Positions 1-13,295 of a stretch of 64,000 bases of DNA are shown piece after piece. The translations under genes and the position numbers were made by a program. The number at the start of each line of letters is the position of its first letter. The stretch's first letter is position 1. The notes beneath the pieces are model-generated. The model was not told the origin of the DNA. It worked only from the letters and a program-made list of their open reading frames with translations, and made no database searches. This DNA is from Glandiceps talaboti (lineage: Eukaryota; Hemichordata; Enteropneusta; Spengelidae): assembly GCF_964340395.1 (NCBI RefSeq), contig NC_135551.1, forward strand, positions 1,707,001 to 1,771,000. Direction: 5' to 3'.

Positions 1-645
1 CTGTGTTTCTATGGGTAGTGTAGTCAAAATAGACACACTGTGTTTCTATGGGTAGTGTAGTCAAAATAAACACACTGCGTTTCTATGGGTAGTGTAGTCA
101 AAATAGACACACTGTGTTTCTATGGGTAGTGTAGTCAAAATAGACACACAGTGTTTCTATGGGTAGTGTAGTCAAAATAGACACACTGTGTTTCTATGGG
201 TAGTGTAGTCAAAATAGACACACTGTGTTTACATGAGTAGTGTAGTCAAAATAGACACACTGTGTTTACATGGGTAGTGTAGTCAAAATAGACACACTGT
301 GTTTCTATGGGTAGTGTAGTCAAAATAGACACACTGTGTTTCTATGGGTAGTGTAGTCAAAATAGACACACTGTGTTTCTATGGATAGTGTAGTCAAAAT
401 AGACACACTGTGTTTCTATGGGTAGTGTATTCACAATAGACACAGTGTTTCTATGGGTAGTGTAGTCAAAATAGACACACTGTGTTTCTATGGGTAGTGT
501 AGTCAAAATAGACACAATGTGTTTCTATGGGTAGTGTAGTCAAAATAGACACACTGTGTTTCTATGGGTAGTGTAGTCAAAATAGACACACTGTGTTTCT
601 ATGGGTAGTGTAGTCAAAATAGACACACTGTGTTTCTATGGGTAA
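1..645. repeat. 37-bp tandem array (extends off the left edge)
   Basis: About 17 near-identical copies of a 37-bp unit containing GGGTAGTGTAGTCAAAATAG. Copies differ by single substitutions and one 2-bp loss near 440. The array starts before the window and ends abruptly at about 645. No coding signal is seen. Confidence 0.97.
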
Positions 646-910
646 TGAAGTATTTGCAGTGTTCTATTCATTCGTGTACATCCATAACTCATTCTACGTC
701 GACTCTGTGTTTTGTAGGCCGTACTTACAAAGTCAGATGAGTAATAGAGGGCGCGCGTCAATCTTAAAATAGTACTTGGTCGACGTTTTATAAGTATTTT
801 ATTTATAATTTGCAAACCATGCTTGTAAAACTACAATTATTTGAGTTGTTATTCATAGTAAGAGATTGATAGTAACTGGTGTTTGTTTACCTTAGTTAAA
901 TTATTAAAAA
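646..910. other. unique AT-rich spacer
   Basis: Single-copy sequence between two satellite arrays. No ORF, splice signal or known element was recognised. Confidence 0.5.
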
Positions 911-2833
911 AGATTTCAATCAATAGATCACACATTAGATTTCAATCGATAGATCACACATTAGATTTCAATCGATAGATCACACATTACATTTCAATCG
1001 ATAGATTACACATTAGATTTCAATCGATAGATCACATATTAGATTTCAATCGATAGATCACATATTAGATTTCAATCGATAGATGACATATTAGATTTCA
1101 ATCGATAGATTACATATTAGATTTCAATCGATAGATCACACATTAGATTTCAATCGATAGATCACATATTAGATTTCAATCGATAGATCACACATTAGAT
1201 TTCAATCGATAGATCACACATTAGATTTCAATCGATAGATCACACATTACATTTCAATCGATAGATTACACATTAGATTTCAATCGATAGATCACATATT
1301 AGATTTCAATCGATAGATCACATATTAGATTTTAATCGATAGATGACATATTAGATTTCAATCGATAGATTACATATTAGATTTCAATCGATAGATCACA
1401 TATTAGATTTCAATCGATAGATCACATATTAGATTTCAATCGATAGATCACACATTAGATTTCAATCGATAGATTACATATTAGATTTCAATCGATAGAT
1501 CACATATTAGATTTCAATCGATAGATCACACATTAGATTTCAATCGATAGATCACACATTAGATTTCAATCGATAGTTTACATATTAGATTTCAATCGAT
1601 ATATCACACATTAGATTTCAATCGATAGATTACATATTAGATTTCAATCGATAGATCACATATTAGATTTCAATCGATAGATCACACATTAGATTTCAAT
1701 CGATAGATTACATATTAGATTTCAATCGATAGATCACATATTAGATTTCAATCGATAGATCACACATTAGATTTCAATCGATAGATCACACATTAGATTT
1801 CAATCGATAGTTTACATATTAGATTTCAATCGATATATGACACATTAGATTTCAATCGATAGATTACATATTAGATTTCAATCGATAGATTACATATTAG
1901 ATTTCAATCGATAGATTACATATTAGATTTCAATCGATAGATTACACATTAGATTTCAATCGATAGATCACACATTAGATTTCAATCGATAGATTACATA
2001 TTAGATTTCAATCGATAGATTACATATTAGATTTCAATCGATAGATTACACATTAGATTTCAATCGATAGATCACATATTAGATTTCAATCGATAGATCA
2101 CATATTAGATTTCAATCGATAGATCACACATTAGATTTCAATCGATAGATCACACATTAGATTTCAATCGATAGATTACATATTAGATTTCAATCGATAG
2201 ATCACATATTAGATTTCAATCGATAGATTATATATTAGATTTCAATCGATAGATCACATATTATATTTCAATCGATAGATCACATATTAGATTTCAATCT
2301 ATAGATCACACATTAGATTTCAATCGATAGATCACACATTAGATTTCAATCGATAGATCACACATTAGATTTCAATCGATAGATTACATATTAGATTTCA
2401 ATCGATAGATTACACATTAGATTTCAATCGATAGATCACACATTAGATTTCAATCGATAGATCACATATTAGATTTCAATCGATAGATTATATATTATAT
2501 TTCAATCGATAGATCACATATTATATTTCAATCGATAGATCACATATTAGATTTCAATCGATAGATCACATATTAGATTTCAATCGATAGATCACACATT
2601 AGATTTCAATCTATAGATCACACATTAGATTTCAATCGATAGATCACACATTAGATTTCAATCGATAGATCACACATTACATTTCAATCGATAGATTACA
2701 TATTAGATTTCAATCGATAGATGACATATTAGATTTCAATCGATAGATTACATATTAGATTTCAATCGATAGATTACATATTAGATTTCAATCGATAGAT
2801 GACATATTAGATTTCAATCGATAGATCACACAT
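911..2833. repeat. 26-bp tandem array with ATCGAT in most units
   Basis: About 73 copies of a 26-bp unit built on ATTTCAATCGATAGATCACA. Variation is concentrated at CAC/TAC/TAT positions, and blocks of variant types recur, which suggests block duplication. The palindrome ATCGAT is kept in almost every copy. Confidence 0.97.
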
Positions 2834-3362
2834 TTAGGGCAACAACTCAATTGTATAGTTTGTCTTTGAAATATCCAACTAAAAGTTTAAAGTGGGAGTG
2901 ACACAGCTATCGTTATATAAACAAGATCATATGTCTGGCCACGTCACATTGTATTGTCAAAATGTTCACTTTATTCTGAGTGTTTGTTGCTAGCACAAAA
3001 TATCCCATAGTGCGTGACGAAATAAAATCCGAGTCAGAAATTGAGATACGCAACATACGGGTCTTAACATGACATGACATTAAAGTTAATCTATCAGAAA
3101 TGGTCTTTACAATTACAAACAGTACTCTGTGCAGAGAGACCGGAAGATATTATCTATAAGTTGTATTTCAAAAATTGTATGAATATGCATGTTGTACGTT
3201 TCATCTGTGTACGTATATATCACGTGACACGAGAAACTACAATTTAAAATTTGAGTAAATTTTGTTGTAATCGTTAGAAATAGAGACTCTTGTTCCCATA
3301 TGTAAAATATTTCAACAAAGAAATCGCAAGTGATATACCTATATCCGATTGCCTTTTAAACT
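2834..3362. other. unique sequence upstream of a candidate promoter
   Basis: AT-rich single-copy DNA with no supported coding region. It ends at the X-box that precedes the candidate exon at 3507. Confidence 0.4.
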
Positions 3363-3376
3363 GTCGCCTTGGCAAC
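3363..3376 (+). promoter_or_regulatory. X-box (RFX-type site)
   Basis: GTCGCC-TT-GGCAAC matches the X-box consensus GTNRCC-N(0-3)-RGYAAC at every position. It lies 131 bp upstream of the ATG at 3507, the usual promoter distance. RFX factors acting at X-boxes drive ciliary and sperm genes across animals. Function here is inferred from match and position. Confidence 0.55.
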
Positions 3377-3506
3377 CATGGCCAGGCTATGTTTAAGTAT
3401 TAATTAGTCGCACACCTGTTGCTCTATCACAGTATTCACATATAGCCAAGATTTAGGACATCGTTTTGTTTAAATATTCTACTGTGTCCAAGGTTAAGGT
3501 CTTACA

Positions 3507-3637
3507 ATGGAACCTTCAACGAGTCCTATTCCTAGGAGTGGAACAGCCACGTCGAAATCTGGCGATAAAAGTGGTAAAGCTGAGAAGAATGATACCATGG
3601 GAACACTCGGACCCGCCTCCCTTAATGCCTTCAAGAG
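3507..3637 (+). CDS. candidate first coding exon 1a, unidentified gene
   Basis: This exon has 43 codons plus two bases, starting MEPSTSPIPRSG and ending ...LNAFK with donor AG|gtaaaa, so it ends in phase 2. An in-frame TAA at 3495 and the absence of any phase-compatible acceptor before the ATG argue for an initial exon. The peptide is rich in Ser, Gly, Lys and Thr and looks like a disordered N-terminus; no family is recognised. A perfect X-box lies 131 bp upstream. It shares its donor phase with the ATG exons at 5211, 21869 and 26434, and all four would join the phase-2 acceptor at 33707, or that of ADGB exon 2 at 56334, without a frame change. The antisense 136-codon frame over it is treated as a shadow. 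Confidence 0.5.
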
Positions 3638-4424
3638 GTAAAACATGACTTTAGCTTCTGTCTTTGTTTCCAATACTTTACAGATCTGTGGACGCATCGA
3701 TAAAACCGTTTTATATTTCACACACCGATTGTAGTAATCAATTAGACAGTGTTTAGCTGGCAGAAAAGGAATTAATTTTAAAAATGAAATAGTACGTTTA
3801 AACCAATTCAGACCCAACTTCGATGTCTCGATGAGGTCACACCGGTATGTCACATGTCTTGCATTTTCGACAACATAATACGATGTATTTATTTGTGAGA
3901 ACACACCAACTATGGCATTTTTCTAGTTTGCAATCAAACTTGTCTCGGTTCATTAACATACAAGAACTTTGTTCGTCGATAGTTTGAAAATCAACAGATT
4001 AAACGCCAAGATCAAGTTTCATCCAATTCTAGCGTGCACCGTACGAAATAAAAATGACAGTTTTAGAACTATGTATATAAGGTGTACTTATAGAAGATGA
4101 CGTAACTATTAATTTGGTTTAGCTAGCTACATTTTTTGATAACAGGCCTATGACGTCATTGAGAGTGTACTCAGAAATGTAAAGCAATAATTGCTATACC
4201 TGGTCATATTATCAACTTAGCTTTCTTGTACTTTATATGATAAACCTGTATTGATTGATTGCTGACTTCATCTTTTAAAGGGACATAGTCTGTAACTTTG
4301 TGGTAACTGATTGCTAACTTTATTAGTGGGACACAATCGGTCGCCTTGTTGTTTTTGGCTGTTTCTTTTGTTCAAGGGGACATGGTCACTTTGTGGTCTT
4401 TGACTATAAAGCATACAGCTTGGA
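3638..4424. other. intronic or intergenic unique sequence
   Basis: AT-rich DNA with no supported exon. One full palindromic CRE, TGACGTCA, is at 4151-4158. Confidence 0.4.
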
Positions 4425-4537
4425 CTAAGTAATAGATAGTCAACGAGTTCGGGAGGGTTACGTGCCAATAAACGAGGAGGCGTAGCCCCCGAGTTTTTGG
4501 CACATAACCCTACCGAACGAGTTGTCTATCTTACTTA
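4425..4537. mobile_element. foldback (long imperfect palindrome) element
   Basis: Two arms of about 45-50 bp form an imperfect inverted repeat. The left arm contains GAGTTCGGGAGGGTTACGTG and the right arm the complementary CATAACCCTACCGAACGAG. There is almost no loop. GC content is well above the flanks. It looks like a small foldback or MITE-type insertion; no family name is assigned. Confidence 0.6.
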
Positions 4538-5210
4538 TACTACGGCGTGATTAGCTCAAACGGATCTTTTTCAAAATATTGTGTAATTTGTTGCATGCAA
4601 ATTGAGCGCTGAGTGTAATATAGGTCACACCCCTAAGAAAGAGTGGGTTATGGCTCCATACAACCAACAGAAATCAAGGCCTCTGATTGGCTAAGTCGGT
4701 CTAGCAGTAGTATAAGATATACTTCTAAACAGGTTTTACTGTCTATTGCGCAATTTTAGTTTGCATGTTGACATTAGTCAACATTGAGTCACAGTTACAG
4801 ACTGTGTATATGCAATTTTGTACCCCTGGAGTTACAATAAAGTGAATTAGTATTAAGTAGTATACAGTTGAAACTAATCTACTTCGACCACTGAAAGCAT
4901 GTCAATTTCTATTCTGTAGAAAACGGTTTCCATTGTTTTCTTTGAAAAGTTTGTCACCTGTTTATAAGTTTTACAGATGAAAATAAGTTAATTAGACGCC
5001 ATTATGCTCTGAAAGTATTTTGAATGTCATTATTGTTTCATCTTTTACATAAAATATTTTATTATTTAACACGTGACCAAGTAAGTCATTTCGGAAGGCA
5101 GGTGTTGTGAGATACTTATTGTTACATAGGAAATGGAACGAAAGAGTCGTGAATTTTTAATACCTAGAGTATTATGAATTGTTCATCGTTACCTGGATTC
5201 CAATTCAGTC
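4538..5210. other. unique sequence before exon 5211
   Basis: No coding region is supported. In the frame of the following ATG there is a TGA at 5175, so the 5211 exon does not extend upstream. Confidence 0.4.
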
Positions 5211-5395
5211 ATGGCGGAGAGTAGGGTACAAAATCTTAGTAGTCTGCAGCAATCGAAAGCTTCGCCGCCCAAATGTACAACAGAAACATTACGAAGTGGT
5301 GGTCGGTTGTCTGTTACAGGCGACAGAAAGAAACAACTCAAAGAGCGGGAAAGATCTGCGGGAAGTGAGAGAAGCAAATTGACGATATCTGAATC
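5211..5395 (+). CDS. candidate first coding exon 1b, unidentified gene
   Basis: ATGGCGGAG opens a 61-codon frame (start MAESRVQNLSSLQ, end ...SKLTISE) and stops at a consensus donor, TC|gtaagt, in phase 2. The start context is strong (ATGG) and an in-frame TGA lies 12 codons upstream, so this is best read as an initial exon. The peptide is basic and Ser-rich, with the charged stretch RKKQLKERERSAGSERSK near the end; no domain is recognised. It has the same donor phase as the exons at 3507, 21869 and 26434, suggesting mutually exclusive first exons of one gene. An alternative reading, an internal exon using the AG at 5207-5208, needs a phase-1 donor that was not found upstream. Confidence 0.55.
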
Positions 5396-5411
5396 GTAAG
5401 TGTCTCAATCT

Positions 5412-5684
5412 AAAGTCAATTGTGTCCTAGAGCCATTGCTAACGTCAATTCTAAATTGAGTGTCCTAGAGCCATTGCTAACGTCAATTCTCAATTGTGTG
5501 TCCCAGAGCCATTGCTAACGTCAATTCTCAATTGTGTGTCCTAGAGCCATTGATAACGTCAATTCTCAATTGTGTCCCAGACTCATTGCTAGCGTTAATT
5601 CTCAATTCAGTGTCCCAGCTAGAGCCATTGCTAACGTCAATTCTCAATTGTGTGTCCTAGAGCCATTGCTAACGTCAATTCTCA
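5412..5684. repeat. 38-bp tandem repeat, about 7 copies
   Basis: Copies of a 38-bp unit containing AGAGCCATTGCTAACGTCAA, with small indels. It starts directly behind the splice donor of the candidate exon at 5211, so it would be the 5' end of that intron. Confidence 0.9.
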
Positions 5685-6008
5685 TATAAGTTTTCAAATT
5701 AGACATACTAGTCATAGTATTTTCGTACCTTTATGCTGTGTGTTAGGCTGTATGGACTTTACTCCAATCCAAATCGTGGGCTAAGAATGTACTGTTCAAA
5801 TTGTTAAAACTTCAAGTCATTATATAGTGGTCTAATTTAGAACGTGAGATACGAACAAATGGAACAGAGATTGATACTACTAGTACGTGTGATGGTTAGT
5901 ATTACATATTGGGTTGATTATTACATATTGGGGTGATACAAACCACCAGCTACAAGGAATCTGAAATGTATTTCATGATTCTGTTGGCAAAGACAATCAT
6001 TTTACCTT

Positions 6009-6160
6009 AAGGGAGCCTCCAGTAATTACAGGGGGAGGGCCGGTGAAAAATCAAGTCCGGTCTGTGGCGTAACATGTGACCCTGCCACTAGTCCGTTGTG
6101 CTAAAATGTGACCCTCCCTCAATTTCCTTTCTCTAAAATATGACTGTTCAAATATTTCAA
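6009..6160. mobile_element. MITE-like dispersed element, 5' end copy
   Basis: It begins GGGAGCCTCCAGTAATTA and continues with GGGGGAGGGCCGG and CTAAAATATGAC. The start is the inverted counterpart of the end of the segment at 25030-25165 (TAATTATCGAAGGCTCC), and both carry the shared interior CTAAAATATG. I infer one family of short inverted-repeat elements. Confidence 0.4.
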
Positions 6161-6180
6161 TGAAAAATATTGTTAACACC

Positions 6181-6249
6181 CCCCTGTGGCGTAGTTGTTA
6201 GATCTAAAGATTAGGAGTTCCTGGGTTCGAATCCAAGTAGAAACAGGGA
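6181..6249 (+). ncRNA. tRNA-like pol III unit (SINE head or tRNA pseudogene)
   Basis: A-box TGGCGTAGTTG at 6187-6197 and B-box GGTTCGAATCC at 6224-6234 are in tRNA order. CCCTGT near the 5' end pairs with ACAGGG at the 3' end as an acceptor stem. The T arm has one mismatch and extra bases before the acceptor, so this is not a functional tRNA. It is more likely a tRNA-derived SINE head. Confidence 0.5.
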
Positions 6250-6463
6250 ATGTTTTTGTAGTAAGGAAGTCGCCAGTATTTATGACCGGGGGGCGGTGGG
6301 GAGATCGGGTGTCGGCGGAATTGTTCAGAAAATTTGATTAACCCTTGCTTGACTTGACATATTTGTAACCCCCCCCCCCCCGACACAGAATTTTTAAGTG
6401 GCCCCCATGTCTTTTATAATTGAAATGAGGTTGAGTGTTACATTGAGAGATAACTCTGCAATG

Positions 6464-9400
6464 TATTCGACATCGTGATATTCTACACTGTAATATTCTA
6501 CACTGTAATATTCTACACTGTAATATTCTACACTGTAATAATCTACACTGTAACATTCTACACTGTAATATTCTACACTGTAATATTCTACACTGCAATA
6601 TTCTACACTGTAATATTCCACACTGCAATATTCTACACTGTAATATTCTACACTGTAATATTCTACATCGTGATATTCTACACTGTAATATTCTACACTG
6701 TAATATTCTACATCGTGATATTCTACACTGTAATATTCTACACTGTAATATTCTACACTGTAATATTCTATACTGTAATATTCTACATCGTGATATTCTA
6801 CACTGTGATATTCTACACTGTAATATTCTACACTGTAATATTCTACACTGTAATATTCTACACTAATATTCTACATCGTGATATTCTACACTGTAATATT
6901 CTACACTGTGATATTCTACACTGTAATATTCTACACTGTAATATTCTACACTGTAATATTCTACACTATAATATTCTACACTGTAGTATTCTACACTGTA
7001 ATATTCTACACTGTAATATTCTACATCGCGATATTCTACACTGTAATATTCTACACTGTAATATTCTACACTGTAATATTCTACACTACAACATTCTACA
7101 CTGCAATATTCTACACCGTAATATTCTACACCGTGATATTCTACACCATAATATTCTACACCATAATATTCTACAATGTAATATTCTACACTATAATATT
7201 CTACACTGTGATATTCTACACTGTAATATTCTACATCGTGATATTCTATACTGTGATATTCTACACTGTAATATTCTACACTGTAATATTCTACACTGTA
7301 ATATTCTACGTACACTGTAATATTCTACATCGTGATATTCTACACTGTAATATTCTACACTGTAATATTCTATACTGTGATATTCTACACTATAATATTC
7401 TACACTGTAGTATTCTACACTGTAATATTCTACACTGTAATATTCTACACTGCAATATTCTACACTGTAATATTCTACACTGTTTTATGCTACATCGTGA
7501 TATTCTACACTGTAATTTCTACACTGTAATATTCTACACTAATATTCTACACTGTAATATTCTACACTGTAATATTCTACACTGTAATATTCTACACTGC
7601 AACATTCTACACTGCAATATTCTACACTGTAATATTCTACACCGTGATATTCTACACCATAATATTCTACACTATAATATTCTACACTGTAATATTCTAA
7701 ACTATAATATTCTACACTGCAATATTCTACACTGTAATATTCTACACTGTAACATTCTACACTGCAACATTCTACACTGCAATATTCTACACTGTAATAT
7801 TCTACACTGTAATATTCTACACTGTAATATTCTACACTGTAATATTCTACATCGTGATATTCTACACTGATATTCTACACTGTAATATTCTACTCTGTGA
7901 TATTCTACACTATAATATTCTACACTGTAATATTCTACACTGTAATATTCTACATCGTGATATTCTACACTGTAATATTCTACACTGATATTCTACACTG
8001 TAATATTCTACATCGTGATATTCTACTGTAATATTCTACACTGATATTCTACACTGTAATATTCTACACTGTAATATTCTACACTAATATTCTACACTGT
8101 AATATTCTACACTGTAATATTCTACACTGTAATACTCTACACTGCAACATTCTACACTGCAATATTCTACACTGTAATATTCTACACTTTGATATTCTAC
8201 ACTGTAATATTCTACACTGTGATATTCTACACTATAATATTCTACACTGTAATATTCTACACTGTAATATTCTACACTAATATTCTACATCGTGATATTC
8301 TACACTGTAATATTCTACACTGTGATATTCTACACTGTAATATTCTATACTGTAATATTCTACACTGCAACATTCTACACTGCAATATTCTACACTGTAA
8401 TATTCTACACCGTGATATTCTACACCATAATATTCTACACTATAATATTCTACACTGTAATATTCTAAACTATAATATTCTACACTGCAATATTCTACAC
8501 TGTAATATTCTACACTGTAACATTCTACACTGCAACATTCTACACTGCAATATTCTACACTGTAATATTCTACACTGTAATCTACAATGCAATATTCTAC
8601 ACTGTAATATTCTACACTGTAATATTCTACACTGTAATATTCTACATCGTGATATTCTACACTGATATTCTACACTGTAATATTCTACACTGTGATATTC
8701 TACACTATAATATTCTACACTGTAATATTCTACAGTAATATTCTACATCGTGATATTCTACACTGTAATATTCTACACTGATATTCTACACTGTAATATT
8801 CTACATCGTGATATTCTACACTGTAATATTCTACACTGATATTCTACACTGTAATATTCTACACTGTAATATTCTACACTAATATTCTACACTGTAATAG
8901 TCTACACTGTAATATTCTACACTGTAATACTCTACACTGCAACATTCTACACTGCAATATTCTACACTGTAATATTCTACACTTTGATATTCTACACTGT
9001 AATATTCTACACTGTGATATTCTACACTATAATATTCTACACTGTAATATTCTACACTGTAATAATCTACACTAATATTCTACATCGTGATATTCTACAC
9101 TGTAATATTCTACACTGTGATATTCTACACTGTAATATTCTATACTGTAATATTCTACACTGTAATATTCTACACTGTAATATTCTACACTGTAATATTC
9201 TACAATGTAATATTCTACCGTGCAATTTTCTACACTGTAATATTCTACACTATAATATTCTACACTGTAGTATTCTACACTGTAATATTCTACGTACACT
9301 GTAATATTCTACATCGTGATATTCTACACTGTAATATTCTACACTGTAATATTCTACACTGTAATATTCTACACTACAACATTCTACACTGCAATATTCT

Positions 9401-12231
9401 ACACCGTAATATTCTACACCGTGATATTCTACACCATAATATTCTACACCATAATATTCTACAATGTAATATTCTACACTATAATATTCTACACTGTAAT
9501 ATTCTACACTGTAATATTCTACATCGTGATATTCTACACTGTGTTATTCTACACTGTAATATTCTACACTGTAATATTCTACACTGTAATATTCTACACT
9601 GCAACATTCTACACTGCAATATTCTACACTGTAATATTCTACACCGTGATATTCTACACCATAATATTCTACACTATAATATTCTACACTGTAATATTCT
9701 AAACTATAATATTCTACACTGCAATATTCTACACTGTAATATTCTACACTGTAACATTCTACACTGCAACATTCTACACTGCAATATTCTACACTGTAAT
9801 ATTCTACACTGTAATATTCTACACTGTAATATTCTACACTGTAATATTCTACATCGTGATATTCTACACTGATATTCTGCACTGTAATATTCTACACTGT
9901 GATATTCTACACTATAATATTCTACACTGTAATATTCTACACTGTAATATTCTACATCGTGATATTCTACACTGTAATATTCTACACTGATATTCTACAC
10001 TGTAATATTCTACATCGTGATATTCTACTGTAATATTCTACACTGATATTCTACACTGTAATATTCTACACTGTAATATTCTACACTAATATTCTACACT
10101 GTAATATTCTACACTGTAATATTCTACACTGTAATACTCTACACTGCAACATTCTACACTGCAATATTCTACACTGTAATATTCTACACTTTGATATTCT
10201 ACACTGTAATATTCTACACTGTGATATTCTACACTATAATATTCTACACTGTAATATTCTACACTGTAATATTCTACACTAATATTCTACATCGTGATAT
10301 TCTACACTGTAATATTCTACACTGTGATATTCTACACTGTAATATTCTATACTGTAATATTCTACACTGCAACATTCTACACTGCAATATTCTACACTGT
10401 AATATTCTACACCGTGATATTCTACACCATAATATTCTACACTATAATATTCTACACTGTAATATTCTAAACTATAATATTCTACACTGCAATATTCTAC
10501 ACTGTAATATTCTACACTGTAACATTCTACACTGCAACATTCTACACTGCAATATTCTACACTGTAATATTCTACACTGTAATCTACAATGCAATATTCT
10601 ACACTGTAATATTCTACACTGTAATATTCTACACTGTAATATTCTACATCGTGATATTCTACACTGATATTCTACACTGTAATATTCTACACTGTGATAT
10701 TCTACACTATAATATTCTACACTGTAATATTCTACAGTAATATTCTACATCGTGATATTCTACACTGTAATATTCTACACTGATATTCTACACTGTAATA
10801 TTCTACATCGTGATATTCTACACTGTAATATTCTACACTGATATTCTACACTGTAATATTCTACACTGTAATATTCTACACTAATATTCTACACTGTAAT
10901 AGTCTACACTGTAATATTCTACACTGTAATACTCTACACTGCAACATTCTACACTGCAATATTCTACACTGTAATATTCTACACTGTAATATTCTACACT
11001 TTGATATTCTACACTGTAATATTCTACACTGTGATATTCTACACTATAATATTCTACACTGTAATATTCTACACTGTAATAATCTACACTAATATTCTAC
11101 ATCGTGATATTCTACACTGTAATATTCTACACTGTGATATTCTACACTGTAATATTCTATACTGTAATATTCTACACTGTAATATTCTACATCGTGATAT
11201 TCTACACTAGTATTCTACACTGTAATATTCTACAATGTAATATTCTACAGTGCAATTTTCTACACTGTAATATTCTACACTGTAATATTCTACATCGTGA
11301 TATTCTACACTGTAATATTCTACACTGTGATATTCTACACTATAATATTCTACACTGTAATATTCTACACTGTAATATTCTACACTAATATTCTACATCG
11401 TGATATTCTACACTGTGATATTCTACACTGTAATATTCTATACTGTAATATTCTACACTGTAATATTCTACATCGTGATATTCTACACTAGTATTCTACA
11501 CTGTAATATTCTACAATGTAATATTCTACAGTGCAATTTTCTACACTGTAATATTCTACACTGTAATATTCTACATCGTGATATTCTACACTGTAATATT
11601 CTACACTGTGATATTCTACACTGTAATATTCTACACTGTAATATTCTACACTGCAACATTCTACACTGCAATATTCTACACTGTAATATTCTACACCGTG
11701 ATATTCTACACCATAATATTCTACACTATAATATTCTACACTGTAATATTCTACACTATAATATTCTACACTGTAATATTCTACACTGTAATATTCTACA
11801 ACGTGATATTCTACACTGATATTCTACACTGTAATATTCTACACTGTGATATTCTACACCATAATATTCTACACTGTAATATTCTACACTGTAATATTCT
11901 ACACTAATATTCTACATCGTGATATTCTACACTGTAATATTCTACACTGTGATATTCTACACTGTAATATTCTACACTGTAATATTCTACACTGTAATAT
12001 TCTACACTAATATTCTACACTGTAATATTCTACACTGTAATATTCTACACTGTGATATTCTACACTGTAATATTCTACACTGTAATATTCTACACTGCAA
12101 TATTCTACACTGTAATATTCTACACTAATATTCTACACTGTAATATTCTACACTGTAATATTCTACACTGTAATATTCTACACTATAATATTCTACACTG
12201 TATTATTCTACACTGTAATATTCTACACTGT
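6464..12231. repeat. 15-bp satellite array, 5.8 kb, with higher-order structure
   Basis: About 380 copies of TATTCTACACTGTAA and variants (CATCGTGA, CACTGCAA, CACTATAA types). Because 15 is a multiple of 3, two forward and two reverse frames stay open for hundreds of codons as pentapeptide repeats (NILHC, IFYTV, YSVEY, LQCRI). These are by-products, not genes. Variant order is duplicated at long range: the block from 8189 reappears from 10191. Confidence 0.97.
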
Positions 12232-12711
12232 GAGTTGATCCTATTTGGTGCAATGAAACCTGTCAGAGATTTTCAGCTCACCAAGTTACCATATCATCCC
12301 AGTATCTGGGCTTTCACTGACTGACATATAATCTACACCATGATCCTATTCGGTCAGACTTTGCCCTCTTGTGTGGTTTCAGCTGTTTATTTCCTGAACC
12401 AGGTTATTCCTTACTTACTATCAATTAAAATAATTTGTTGGAACTCCATATGATAGTATCGATTTGATCAATTTGTCTTACAGATTGCTATGTTCAACCG
12501 TACTGGCTTCAGAAACTATTTTTCCTTGGTTTCCTGGCTTCAGAAACTATTTTACTTTGATTGGTTTCCTGGATGACACGGTGTCTTGAGTTGATCCTCG
12601 TTACACCTGAGTATACTATCGCGGCATAATATATTCGCAAGTGTACTTTGTCGGTAGAGACAGCATTTCGCACTACTTATTTTTTCTTCATCAGATGACT
12701 AGTAAATTCAC

Positions 12712-13078
12712 TTAGCTCCTTTTAACTTCCATATCAGTCCATATATAAGTCATTTGATCAGGAGAATTACACTCTACGATTCCAGTGTCCAGGGATGCAT
12801 CATGTATCAGTTCGCTGAACCAGTTCGATATTCCTTCGGAGTCAGAGTCTGGTCTAGCGGCTTCGTCTGGTAACAATAGCAAAACATGCTGTTTACCGGG
12901 AAACTCGCCTGTTCATCATTGAGTTTACTTATATCTGCTAGATCTTCGGGGGAAACGCTCGATTGGTTGTCGAGAGGCAGGCTACCACCAATAGCCTTTA
13001 ACACGGGTTTGATTTCTCCTCCATGACAAATAGTGGAATGTGTTAAAGCACCTTGTAGACCGAATATTGAGTATAACT
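12712..13078 (-). pseudogene. coding-like remnant on the minus strand, frame changes once
   Basis: Reading the minus strand from about 13078 down, one frame gives a protein-like stretch with LKAIGGSLPLDNQSSVSPED. At about 12907 that frame becomes less convincing while the neighbouring frame opens, giving KQHVLLLLPDEAARPDSDSE and then NWFSELIHDASLDTG before TAA at 12712. Both halves have balanced composition and more G+C than the flanks. This fits a frameshifted gene fragment, or two exons with poor splice sites. No family is recognised. Confidence 0.35.
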
Positions 13079-13188
13079 TTGTGACTTTATTTATGTACAT
13101 ACATAGATAGCGACGAGATCAAACACGGCAGACCTCAGTCCGTCTCAGGCTAACGCTCTCTTAAGTGTGTCAAAAATACAGAAATCTA

Positions 13189-13200
13189 CCTTTCTTTCTT

Positions 13201-13295
<95 letters not shown>

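Noticed and set aside
911-2833. CRISPR-like array
   Set aside because: Units are contiguous tandem copies without unique spacers, in a eukaryotic context.
3494-3904. 136-codon minus-strand frame
   Set aside because: It overlaps the better-supported plus-strand exon at 3507 and has no splice or family signal.
6475-12324. Long open frames of 281, 330, 261 codons and others as a repeat-protein gene
   Set aside because: The 15-bp period leaves four frames open on both strands at once; there are no splice signals and no frame-specific constraint.
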